From positions 62,001 to 126,000 of the forward strand of contig NZ_JABBNI010000025.1 of the NCBI RefSeq assembly GCF_012926525.1: a DNA stretch of 64,000 bases, given 5' to 3'. The position numbers and the translations under genes are program-made. The notes below the pieces were generated by a model that was not told where the DNA came from, made no database searches, and saw nothing but the letters and a program-made list of their open reading frames with translations. How positions within the stretch are numbered: the first letter of the stretch is position 1; every line of letters starts with the position of its first letter. Positions 56,398 to 64,000 of the stretch are shown piece after piece. Source of the stretch: Clostridium muellerianum (GTDB lineage Bacteria; Bacillota; Clostridia; Clostridiales; Clostridiaceae).

Positions 56398-58044
56398 TTA
56401 ATTATTCAATTTTTCTAAGGATATATTAAATGATTTTTTCCACAAAATAATGTTTACTATAAGCATAATTCCAATATATACATACACTCCATAATGTACA
56501 AAAGTATATTTATAGTGTATGAAAGCTAAAAATCCAAGTATTATCATGAGAGGAATTGCCATTAATCCTTCACTACCTTGTGATACCCCAAATTCTTCTG
56601 AAAAAGGTAATGACTTTTTAGTAATTCTAAAACATAATACTGTAAATAACATTATATTTAAAAATACTAAAATTAAGTCTGGAAAGATTTTAACTCCAAA
56701 TATAAACATAAATATTACAGATTCAATAAGATAAACAGGCAAAAGCAGTCTTACAATGAAAGCTTTCAAAGTTCCTTTAAATATATTACATACATTTTTG
56801 TTAGGTATAATTTTATAAATCCAAGCACCTTTATACTTTCCTGAATATTTTATCATCATAACTGCTGTAGGAAGTAATAGTGCACAAAAATATATATTTA
56901 AGTACATTTTACTTGAAGCTATTTCAGCCCATCCTTTACCTTTTAAATCATTGAGCATAAATATAAATGGAAATATCAAAGAAAACCCCAAGGAAGGATA
57001 AACCTTAAGTTTAAATTCTCTTTCATTTTTCATCATATCAGAAGCAAACCTAAAAAATGTTCTTTCTTCTTTATTAAAACAAACTATTTTTGATACTAGG
57101 TTTAAAAGCTTTTTATTTTCCCCTTTAACTTTTCCACTATTATCATTCAACTTTTGTAAATTCCTTTCAAAAGCAGGTATTAATTTTATATATATAATTA
57201 TTGAAAGAACAGGTACAACTATTGCAAGTACTGAAAATACTATAAAATGAATATTATAATTTCTGTGTAGCACCATTTCGAAAGGTGCTCCAAACCACAT
57301 TGGAATTATAAAATACTGCCACCATTTTGGAGTAAACACCATACTTAAATTTACAAAACTAAATAATCTGCCTATTAATTGATATCCTATAGCTATGGAT
57401 ATAGATAAAATTATTTGAATGTAATTTATTATATCTTTTAGTTTTTCCCCATCAAAAAATTTTAATATTAATAAATATAATAAAGCAGTAAGTACTACTA
57501 TAAATAAATCCATAAGAATTATTTCAAATAGAAATATTATAAAAAATAGAATGCCTTGACTTACTAAAGATGCTATTAAAGCAGGTCCGCAAATTGCTAT
57601 TGTTATAAAAAACATATAAACTAATACATGTATAGTTTTTGCCATACTTAAAGTTTTACTATTTATTGGTTTTGATCCTATAATGTTTCTATCCCTAATA
57701 TCTAAAAGTACAGAAGAAAAATCAGAAATTAAAGAAGTCATAATCATAAACATCAATATTCCAAAAACAAAACTCATTTGAAATATAAAGTTCTTACCGA
57801 AACACGTTATTGGCACCATAATTATTCCAATTAATCCATAAACCCATAAGGATTTTATAAAATTATTTTCATCCTTATTTTCTTTTTTCTTTTTAGAAGA
57901 TCCACTTATAGCTGTAGGAACCCTTCGCCCATCCATGATAAACTTTAATTGTAATATTTTTCTCATTAAGTAGTAGTCTACTCCAATTTTTTCAAAAAAA
58001 TCTTTAAACTTATCTAAAAATTTTAATACTTTAAAATCCTTCAT
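56398..58044 (-). CDS. ABC exporter permease
   Basis: The 548-residue protein has about 10-12 hydrophobic helices, a charged N-terminal cytoplasmic region with KKKKENKDEN near 52-62, and no recognisable catalytic motif. It ends the two-gene unit with the ATPase 4 bases upstream. The substrate cannot be told from sequence. Confidence 0.78.
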   Translation of the reverse strand: MKDFKVLKFLDKFKDFFEKIGVDYYLMRKILQLKFIMDGRRVPTAISGSSKKKKENKDENNFIKSLWVYGLIGIIMVPITCFGKNFIFQMSFVFGILMFMIMTSLISDFSSVLLDIRDRNIIGSKPINSKTLSMAKTIHVLVYMFFITIAICGPALIASLVSQGILFFIIFLFEIILMDLFIVVLTALLYLLILKFFDGEKLKDIINYIQIILSISIAIGYQLIGRLFSFVNLSMVFTPKWWQYFIIPMWFGAPFEMVLHRNYNIHFIVFSVLAIVVPVLSIIIYIKLIPAFERNLQKLNDNSGKVKGENKKLLNLVSKIVCFNKEERTFFRFASDMMKNEREFKLKVYPSLGFSLIFPFIFMLNDLKGKGWAEIASSKMYLNIYFCALLLPTAVMMIKYSGKYKGAWIYKIIPNKNVCNIFKGTLKAFIVRLLLPVYLIESVIFMFIFGVKIFPDLILVFLNIMLFTVLCFRITKKSLPFSEEFGVSQGSEGLMAIPLMIILGFLAFIHYKYTFVHYGVYVYIGIMLIVNIILWKKSFNISLEKLNN

Positions 58045-58048
58045 ACTT

Positions 58049-58828
58049 CTACCTCTCTTGAACTATAGATACAAATTTCTTAGCTATTTCTTTATGTTCA
58101 TTGAATCCTGTAAGCTGGTTAAATATTTCTTCTAAAGAACCTTCTTTACATTTATACTTTAATTCATCGAAACTTCCATCAGCAACTATTTGTCCACCAT
58201 TAAGTAATACTATTCGGCTGCTTATCTTTTCAACTACATCCATTATATGAGATGAATAAAATATAGTTTTATTTTGTGATGCTAACTCTGCTAATATTTC
58301 CTTAACCACCATAACACTGTTGGCATCCAATCCACTTAAAGGTTCATCTAAAAATAATATATCCGGATTATGAAGTAAACTTGATATTATTAATACCTTC
58401 TGACGCATTCCTTTAGAATAAGATGACATTCTAGAATCATACATTTCTTCTAGTGAAAATTCTCTCATAAGTCTTCTGCCCTTTTCCTCCACTTCTTCAT
58501 AATCTAAACCATATAATTCTCCTATAAAGGTTAAGTATTCTCTTGCAGTAAGATTATCATATATTTCTGCAACTTCAGGAACGTAACCTATTTTTCTTTT
58601 ATATTCAACATTTCCATCTGAAATATCTTTTCCTAAAACTTCTATCTGACCAGTATATCCTTCTAAAAGCCCCAACATTATTTTTACTGTAGTGCTTTTT
58701 CCTGCTCCATTTGGACCTATGTATCCTATAATTTGTCCTTTATACACATCTAAATTTATTCCTTTTAATACTTCTTTTTCTCCATAATTCATTTTTAAAT
58801 TTCTTATAGATATTGCAATTTCTTTCAT
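58049..58828 (-). CDS. ABC transporter ATP-binding protein
   Basis: The 259-residue protein has Walker A GYIGPNGAGKST near 36, Q-loop region, the signature SYSKGMRQK near 140, Walker B DILFLDEPLSGLD near 158 and the switch His in YSSHIMDVV. It energises the adjacent permease. CcmA-like class; export of an unknown substrate is inferred. Confidence 0.9.
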   Translation of the reverse strand: MKEIAISIRNLKMNYGEKEVLKGINLDVYKGQIIGYIGPNGAGKSTTVKIMLGLLEGYTGQIEVLGKDISDGNVEYKRKIGYVPEVAEIYDNLTAREYLTFIGELYGLDYEEVEEKGRRLMREFSLEEMYDSRMSSYSKGMRQKVLIISSLLHNPDILFLDEPLSGLDANSVMVVKEILAELASQNKTIFYSSHIMDVVEKISSRIVLLNGGQIVADGSFDELKYKCKEGSLEEIFNQLTGFNEHKEIAKKFVSIVQER

Positions 58829-59012
58829 AAAAGCATACCAGCCTTTCTTTAAATCTCAAATAACTTTACTATTAAATCTAATATGAGATGAATTAATTAT
58901 TAACATTATTCTCCACTTTTTCTGTTGTAGAAAATTATACCTTCAAAATAGTTTATTTACAACAAATATTTATTTTCACTCTTACACAAAAATAAATAAT
59001 ATTATAAAAACA
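58829..59012. other. AT-rich upstream region of the ABC genes
   Basis: This region likely carries the ABC promoter. Nothing else stands out. Confidence 0.4.
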
Positions 59013-59055
59013 AAAGCTATGAAACTAAGGCCTTACGCCTACATTTCATAGCTTT
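59013..59055 (-). terminator. Intrinsic terminator beyond the aminotransferase
   Basis: On the minus strand AAAGCTATGAAA and TTTCATAGCTTT form the outer stem with an AGGC/GCCT inner stem, followed by TGTTTTTATAATATT. It serves transcripts reading leftwards from the aminotransferase gene. Confidence 0.8.
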
Positions 59056-59078
59056 GAAAATTTATCTGATCGTCACCA

Positions 59079-59357
59079 TTGCTAATCCCCCAACCTTTTT
59101 TGTATGAAACTCCTTCTCCTATTGTCGAAGGAGTAAGTGATTCGCACAAAATCATAGATTTTAGCTCTCTACTTAACTTGGGGATAGCTACTTTACATGC
59201 CTGGATAAGTTCTTCTAAGACTCAGATGGGTAAAATGCCTAAATGGCATTTTACGAGCTTTGCTCAGGAACTAAATGCCTAAATGGCATTTTATGAGCTT
59301 GCTCAGGTAAAAGGCATTTCTCGCAGGCAAACTCCACCTGAGTCTAAGAATCACTTG
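59079..59357. repeat. Palindromic element G with module F and a short tandem repeat
   Basis: GCTAATCCCCCAA pairs with TTGGGGATAGC around a free-standing F module (TGAAACTCCTTCTCC, CACAAAATCATAGATTTTAG). To the right, TCTAAGACTCAG pairs with CTGAGTCTAAGA around two tandem units AAATGCCTAAATGGCATTTT, each followed by GAGCTT(T)GCTCAGG. The element starts next to the aminotransferase stop. A short open frame across it does not look coding. Confidence 0.65.
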
Positions 59358-59360
59358 ACA

Positions 59361-60542
59361 CTATATAAATTCTTTTGCCAATGCTTCAAAAGCAGGTAAT
59401 GAATTTTCTATAGTCTTAAGACTTACACAATATGAAATTCTAAAATATCCTGGACAATAGAATCCTGAACCTGGAACTAAAAGTAAATTATACTTTAATG
59501 CTCTATTTTTAAATTCTATATCATCTTCTATAAAAGCTTTTGGGAATAAGTAAAAAGCACCCTGAGGCTTAATACAAGAATAACCCATTTTTATAAGACT
59601 ATTATAAAGTAAATCTCTTCTTTCCTTATAAATGTTAATATCTACCGACGTATCTACCGATTCTGCAATTACTTTTTGGAAAAGTGCAGGAGCATTTACA
59701 AAGCCTAAAACACGATTACAATAAACAATTGCATCAATTAATAAGTCTACATCCTTAATATAGGGACTAACTGCAATATAACCAATTCTCTCTCCTGGCA
59801 GTGACAAAGATTTACTAAAAGAATCTACCATTATTGAGTTCTCAAATATTTTTAGTGCACTTGGAAGTTTAATATTATCATAAACAACTTTTCTATATGG
59901 TTCATCTGAGATAACAAATATAGTAGTGTTAAATTCTTTTTCTTTTTTCTTTAACACTTCAGCCATATTTTTAAGAATACTTTCGCTGTACACAACTCCT
60001 GTAGGATTATTAGGTGTATTTACAATAACTGCCTTAGTTTTTGGAGTTATACTAGCTTCCAAAGCATTAATATCTGGTTCAAAGGTATCTTTATTGCTTT
60101 TTACTATAACACCTTTACCACCATTATTATCAATATAGCTAAGATATTCCACAAAGAAAGGTGCAAATACAATAACTTCTTCTCCTGGATTAAGTATAGC
60201 TTTTAAAGCTACATTTAATGCAGCCCCTGCTCCACAGGTCATAACAATATTTTTCATAGTTAATGGAACATTGGTTTCTTTTGAAATCTGAATTGCTACC
60301 TTTTCTCTTACATCTGGATACCCAGCATTTGGCATGTACCCATGCATTTTAGGTTTGTCTTCCAAAACCAACCTTTTTAATGTATCTTTTGTAACTTCAG
60401 GAGGTTCTGGATCTGGATTACCTATTGAAAAATCAAAAACTTTATCTGCCCCATAGATTTTACGAAGTTTTTCACCTTCCTCAAACATTGCCCTTATCCA
60501 GGAGGACTTTGTTAAATTATCAACTATTTTTTCAGAAAACAT
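59361..60542 (-). CDS. Class I/II pyridoxal-phosphate aminotransferase
   Basis: The 393-residue protein shows the fold type I aminotransferase pattern: FSIGNPDPEPPE near 40, GAGAALNVALKA near 104, NTPNNPTGVVYSE near 172, the Schiff-base Lys in DSFSKSLSLPGERIGY near 238 and the substrate-binding Arg in PGYFRISYCVS near 370. Family is that of aspartate/aromatic aminotransferases; its preferred amino acid cannot be read from sequence. AAGGGGTGG precedes the ATG. It stands alone. Confidence 0.9.
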   Translation of the reverse strand: MFSEKIVDNLTKSSWIRAMFEEGEKLRKIYGADKVFDFSIGNPDPEPPEVTKDTLKRLVLEDKPKMHGYMPNAGYPDVREKVAIQISKETNVPLTMKNIVMTCGAGAALNVALKAILNPGEEVIVFAPFFVEYLSYIDNNGGKGVIVKSNKDTFEPDINALEASITPKTKAVIVNTPNNPTGVVYSESILKNMAEVLKKKEKEFNTTIFVISDEPYRKVVYDNIKLPSALKIFENSIMVDSFSKSLSLPGERIGYIAVSPYIKDVDLLIDAIVYCNRVLGFVNAPALFQKVIAESVDTSVDINIYKERRDLLYNSLIKMGYSCIKPQGAFYLFPKAFIEDDIEFKNRALKYNLLLVPGSGFYCPGYFRISYCVSLKTIENSLPAFEALAKEFI

Positions 60543-60713
60543 TAAATAGCCACCCCTTTATCTATTTAGTTTTAAGTACATTTTAGCTACAGCAAATCTT
60601 ATTGGAATATAACTATAGAATCTACTTTTTAGCTAAAATTTATAATACCAATTATCATTTTACCATATATTCATTTAACTGTTTAGATGTTAATACTCAA
60701 CTTTGCAGTTTAA

Positions 60714-60750
60714 GCATAATGCGAAGCAAAGTGCAGTGAAAGTTTTGATT
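60714..60750. repeat. Remnant of element B (left tip only)
   Basis: GCGAAGCAAAGTGCAGTGAA and AGTTTTGATT are the first bases of element B3, then the sequence jumps to AGAATAACTAACTTAAAATA of the linker. About 490 bases present in the 19336-20200 composite are missing, with ATT at the join in both parents. This is a deletion scar. Confidence 0.75.
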
Positions 60751-60832
60751 AGAATAACTAACTTAAAATATATAGATAAAAATAATTATTATAAAAGTTA
60801 TGCTTTTAAGATAATAGGAACAATAGTATATA
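60751..60832. repeat. Shortened linker of the third A-B composite
   Basis: Matches 19817-19907, with tracts AACTAACTTAAAATATATAG and TATGTAGACTGAAG. A TAGTAT tract just before element A3 is kept in other copies and could be a -10 box (weak). Confidence 0.65.
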
Positions 60833-61186
60833 TGTAGACTGAAGTAAGAAGAAACGTTAAGCTGTATGAAGACTGATATATGTTGTGCAGGAACATTCGA
60901 ACAAATTTTAGAAGTTGTTAAGCAGAGAGCCAAAATCTATGATTTTGTGCGAATCGCTTACTCCTCTGACAAAAGGAAGAGGAGTTTCATCGCTCTAAAA
61001 ATACCGTAATTTTTGCCAGGACGGCAAAAGCTCTGAAAGCGACAGGACGTCGCATTTGAAGAGGTAGGTATTTTTCAATATCTCAAGCAATTAGAACTTC
61101 TTAATAAAGTGAGTGTTCCTACACAACATATATCAGCCGGAATACAGCTTAACGTTTCTTCGGTTACTGTGTCACGCTATGCTTAT
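60833..61186 (+). repeat. Palindromic element A3 (family A, with F insert)
   Basis: It has the same subfamily structure as A1 on the opposite strand. Core: ATACC with GGTAT, hairpin TTGCC-AGGAC-GGCAA, CTCT with AGAG, hairpin GCGAC-AGGAC-GTCGC. Module F (GCAGAGAGCCAAAATCTATG through GGAGTTTCAT, about 60918-61000) replaces one arm segment, leaving its partner arm (TCAAGCAATTAGAACTTC) unpaired. It ends about 16 bases past the LCP gene stop. Confidence 0.85.
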
Positions 61187-61202
61187 TATATTAATTTAAA
61201 CT

Positions 61203-62165
61203 TTATTTAGCAGCATCAGGTTTAATATCCTCAAATATATACTTATGCATTTGATTTTTAGTAGCATCCAAATCAAATATCAAGTACCAAACACCAGCAA
61301 TCATTTTTCCATTACAGTAACTATCCAAAGGAAACCTCTGCTGATCTATATCTTTAATCCCTAATGTATACATAGATGTTATCATCTTTAATATTTCAGT
61401 ATTTGACATACTTGTTTCTGTATAAGGTAAAAGCTCTGAAACTATTTTGGGGATACCTATAGGTGGTGTCTTTTTAATTTTACTTAATACATCAATTAGT
61501 ACAGTCCTCTGTCTTTGAGTTCTTTCAAAATCTCCGCCATCAGTATTTCTTATTCTTGTATAAGCTAATGCTTCTCTGCCATTGACTTTTTGCAATCCAC
61601 TACTTGTAACAATAGATATAGGTTCATTTTCAAAATTTTCCCCTATATCTTCAGTCATGTATTTTAATTCTTCTGGAGTTATATTTATATCCACTCCGCC
61701 AACACTATCAATTATTTTTTCAAATCCAAAAAAGTCCACAGTGACATAATCTTTTATGTTTAAATCAAAATTCTTATTTAGAGTTTTAATAGCAAGGGTT
61801 GCTCCACCATGAGCATATGCATGATTAACTTTAGTCATTCCATAACCATCAATATTAACATAAGAATCTCTCATAATAGAAGATATCTTTATCTTTTTAT
61901 GTTTTTTATCAAGAGTTAAAACCATAAGTGCATCAGAACGTGATGCTTCATCTTTATGTCTCCTATCAATTCCAAAAAGGGCTATATTTATAATTCCACT
62001 ATCCTTTTTAACTACATTATTGCTTATATTTAATTCTGAATTAGTTTTTGTTATTTTTACTTTTTTTACTTTGTTTAATTGATTATTAAAACATAAGCTA
62101 ATCATTCCAACTGCCACAACTAAAATAGTTATAGTAACTAGTACAATTTTACCAGTATTTTTCAT
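61203..62165 (-). CDS. LytR-CpsA-Psr family protein
   Basis: LCP proteins attach wall polymers to peptidoglycan. The 320-residue protein has one N-terminal helix (residues 6-25) and an extracellular LCP domain: DRRHKDEASRSDALMV near 70, MRDSYVNI near 100, NHAYAHGG near 117, VDFFGFEKIIDSVGGVDI near 145 and the late RTQRQR. The catalytic-type Arg and Asp residues are all present. Its position near beta-helix and O-antigen-ligase-like genes suits surface polymer assembly. Confidence 0.93.
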   Translation of the reverse strand: MKNTGKIVLVTITILVVAVGMISLCFNNQLNKVKKVKITKTNSELNISNNVVKKDSGIINIALFGIDRRHKDEASRSDALMVLTLDKKHKKIKISSIMRDSYVNIDGYGMTKVNHAYAHGGATLAIKTLNKNFDLNIKDYVTVDFFGFEKIIDSVGGVDINITPEELKYMTEDIGENFENEPISIVTSSGLQKVNGREALAYTRIRNTDGGDFERTQRQRTVLIDVLSKIKKTPPIGIPKIVSELLPYTETSMSNTEILKMITSMYTLGIKDIDQQRFPLDSYCNGKMIAGVWYLIFDLDATKNQMHKYIFEDIKPDAAK

Positions 62166-62376
62166 AAAATGACCTACTCTCCATATTATATAATTTTACA
62201 ATTTATTTATTATATGATTTTTAAAATTAAAAATAACATAGTTAGGCATCTGAAAGAAAATAATTATCATAGTTCAGTTTAAAACATGCCAATTACTAAA
62301 AAATATATGTCACGTTTAAATAATAAAATGAATAAATAATATAATAAATGAATAATTTATATGAGGGGGTATCAAT

Positions 62377-63369
62377 ATGAAAATATATACAATTCTAATA
62401 TATGTAGTGGCAATTACAGCCTTAATATTCTTTATATTCTATTTCATATCACTCTACCAAAAGTCCAATGCTATTCCCTTTAGATCAATAAAACAGTCTA
62501 ATACTATTTCAATTAGACCAGATATGTCACAAAAAGAAATAAATAAAATTTTAGCTACTAATAAAAAAGTTAAATTCCTAAATGGGATCTATAATATAGA
62601 CGCTGAAATAGGTTTAAAACCTTCATCAAACCAAGTAATTGTATTTGATAGTAAAGCCGAAATAAGATCTATTCCTAATGATAAGGAAGACTATGAAATT
62701 ATTAAACTAAATAATATTAAAAATACAACAATTAGCGGAGGTAAGATTATTGGCGAAAGATATTCACACAAAGGCACTACTGGAGAATGGGGTATGGGAA
62801 TATCTCTTAATGATTGTAGCAATATTAAAATCAAGGATATGATAATAAGAGACTGTTGGGGAGATGGAATATATTTAGGAGCTTCAGAATGTGGTTATAA
62901 TAAAAATATTGAAATTACAAATTGTACAATTGATAATAACAGAAGACAAGGTATAAGTGTAATTTCAGCTGTAAATCTAACTATTGATAGTACAAAGATA
63001 ATGAATATAAATGGAACAGCGCCATCAGCTGGAATAGACTTTGAACCAAACTACTCAACTCAAAAATTAAAGAAAAATGTAGTAAAGAATTTATACACTT
63101 ATAATACTGAAGGTGCTGGTATATTAATAGCAACTGAAAACGTACCTTATGTAGATATAACAATTATAAACCATAAACATGATGGTGGAGAAAGAGCTCA
63201 ATATGGTCTATGTGTTAACTTTGCTGATATAAAACAAAAAGGAAGTATAACCGATATAAATCCTGTATATATAAATACCAATGATAATCCAGTACAATTT
63301 AATAATGAAAACTCTAACGCTGCCCCAGTATATATTAAAAATCTTTCAACCACTGAAAAAGTTAAATAA
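62377..63369 (+). CDS. Membrane-anchored right-handed beta-helix protein
   Basis: The 330-residue protein has an N-terminal helix (residues 5-27) and then repeated short strands typical of parallel beta-helix (pectate-lyase-like) folds, with turns such as NNIKNTTISGG, NCSNIKIKD-type and EITNCTIDNNRRQGISVI. Proteins of this kind act on or bind polysaccharides, but no catalytic triad can be assigned. The AGGGGG site precedes the ATG. It faces the minus-strand LCP gene head to head. Confidence 0.75.
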   Translation: MKIYTILIYVVAITALIFFIFYFISLYQKSNAIPFRSIKQSNTISIRPDMSQKEINKILATNKKVKFLNGIYNIDAEIGLKPSSNQVIVFDSKAEIRSIPNDKEDYEIIKLNNIKNTTISGGKIIGERYSHKGTTGEWGMGISLNDCSNIKIKDMIIRDCWGDGIYLGASECGYNKNIEITNCTIDNNRRQGISVISAVNLTIDSTKIMNINGTAPSAGIDFEPNYSTQKLKKNVVKNLYTYNTEGAGILIATENVPYVDITIINHKHDGGERAQYGLCVNFADIKQKGSITDINPVYINTNDNPVQFNNENSNAAPVYIKNLSTTEKVK

Positions 63370-63398
63370 AAATTTAGGTCTTAGACATCTGAAAGAAA

Positions 63399-63437
63399 AA
63401 TATCCATCAAGCTAAAACCATAGCTCAATGGATATTT
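63399..63437. terminator. Bidirectional terminator between convergent genes
   Basis: AATATCCAT pairs with ATGGATATT and inner AGCTA with TAGCT. T-rich tracts follow on both strands (TTTTTC on the minus strand). The stem overlaps the last codons of the minus-strand gene. A single family C terminus (TAGACATCTGAAAG) sits just to its left. Confidence 0.7.
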
Positions 63438-64000
63438 ATTCTGCTTTTTATTTGCTTACTTTTCCATAAGACATCTTCACCTTCAATCATCCCAAACAAA
63501 ATCCATAACCATGGGTAGTAAAAATTAGCAATTATTTGATAATGAAAAGTAACCATAAAAAAAGAAAATAACATACAATATTTAAAATTATCCTTTATTT
63601 TAAATATTTTTATAAAAAATATTAATACAAATAGGTAAAAAGATATTAATCCAAAAATTCCGCTATATAACCATAAATCTATAAACATATTTAGAGTACT
63701 ATCAAAACCAACATAATTTGATAACATCATAGGTCCAATTCCCCAAATAAGATTATTACTCATGACGTAATAACCCTTATTCATTTTCATTTTTCTCTCA
63801 ATTGAACTTCCTGCATTGTCTGTCATAGATATTTTATCCATCATTCCATTAATAGTTAACTTTAAGTCTCCACTATTACTTATTAGAGTTAAAGTACTTA
63901 TAACTAATACTACTGATAAACATACAATCAAATACTTTTTCACTGAATTTTTCCCTTTCATTAAGTAAATCAATAAAGCAAAAATTGATCCAACACTGAT
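63425..64000 (-). CDS. O-antigen ligase/polymerase-like membrane protein (C-terminal part)
   Basis: The frame is open to the right window edge, so the 5' part is missing. The visible 191 residues have hydrophobic helices, an extracellular loop of about 50 residues with ERKMKMNKGYYVMSNNLIWG and GIGPMMLSNYVG, as in the Wzy/WaaL superfamily, and a C-terminal WLWILFGMIEGE. That family joins or transfers polysaccharide repeat units at the membrane. Assignment rests on layout and a few motif residues. Confidence 0.6.
   Translation of the reverse strand: MSVGSIFALLIYLMKGKNSVKKYLIVCLSVVLVISTLTLISNSGDLKLTINGMMDKISMTDNAGSSIERKMKMNKGYYVMSNNLIWGIGPMMLSNYVGFDSTLNMFIDLWLYSGIFGLISFYLFVLIFFIKIFKIKDNFKYCMLFSFFMVTFHYQIIANFYYPWLWILFGMIEGEDVLWKSKQIKSRINIH

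Noticed and set aside
59079-59282. Short plus-strand frame across element G
   Set aside because: Made of hairpin and tandem repeat units, with no homology pattern and no ribosome site.
1622-61186. CRISPR arrays
   Set aside because: Repeats are dispersed, long and self-complementary, with no regular spacers and no cas genes.
1622-61186. Insertion sequences
   Set aside because: No transposase-like frame was found in or next to any element. Non-autonomous MITE-like origin remains possible but has no support from a partner.

Overview
The window is low-GC Firmicutes DNA. AT-rich intergenic regions, strong AGGAGG-type ribosome binding sites, a tryptophan T-box leader, a Rex-type operator and two tandem bifunctional aldehyde/alcohol dehydrogenases point to a solventogenic or acetogenic Clostridium. 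The tandem adhE pair recalls the C. ljungdahlii/C. autoethanogenum group; that attribution is from memory, not from a search. Almost all genes lie on the minus strand.

Layout, left to right: a truncated response regulator; an ApbE flavin transferase lipoprotein (+ strand); two tandem adhE genes with a perfect Rex-type operator and a TTGACA/CATAAT promoter upstream, plus the decayed tail of a third adhE; a complete tryptophan operon transcribed trpE-G-D-C-F-B-A behind a T-box leader that has one specifier but two antiterminator/terminator modules; a HesB/IscA-like gene; ydbS/ydbT membrane genes; a membrane MutS-like ATPase; cheV; and a small HesB-like gene with an in-frame TGA followed by a bSECIS-like hairpin, a candidate selenoprotein.

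From 24.5 to 45.4 kb runs a 12-gene, probably co-transcribed cluster: an APH-like kinase fold protein, two beta-sandwich proteins, three zinc-ribbon GTPases, two GAP1-type proteins, two membrane vWA proteins, a giant tubulin-like GTPase and a second large protein that looks like a degenerate tubulin-like partner. The triad beta-sandwich, GTPase, GAP1 occurs twice in the same order. It resembles the computationally predicted GTPase/GAP1/tubulin-like conflict or signalling systems and is the best candidate here for an uncharacterised biological system.

From 45.8 to 55.6 kb lies a complete Wsp-like chemosensory operon (CheR-TPR, CheW, MCP, CheA-REC, CheB, REC-PAS-GGDEF), preceded by a second GGDEF gene that has lost its receiver domain by internal deletion. 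After it come a half-size TauE/SafE transporter, an ABC exporter, an aminotransferase, and the edge of a cell-surface polysaccharide region (LCP ligase, beta-helix protein, O-antigen-ligase-like fragment).

The most striking non-coding feature is a set of long, nearly self-complementary repeats (families A, B, C and D, 160-370 bp) that fill most intergenic gaps, including gaps inside the trp and GTPase operons. Many begin within 0-20 bases of a stop codon, and three supply the stop codon itself. Family A and B copies differ in their stems by compensatory changes while their loops stay constant, which is the mark of a conserved structure. No transposase, CRISPR array, tRNA or rRNA was seen.
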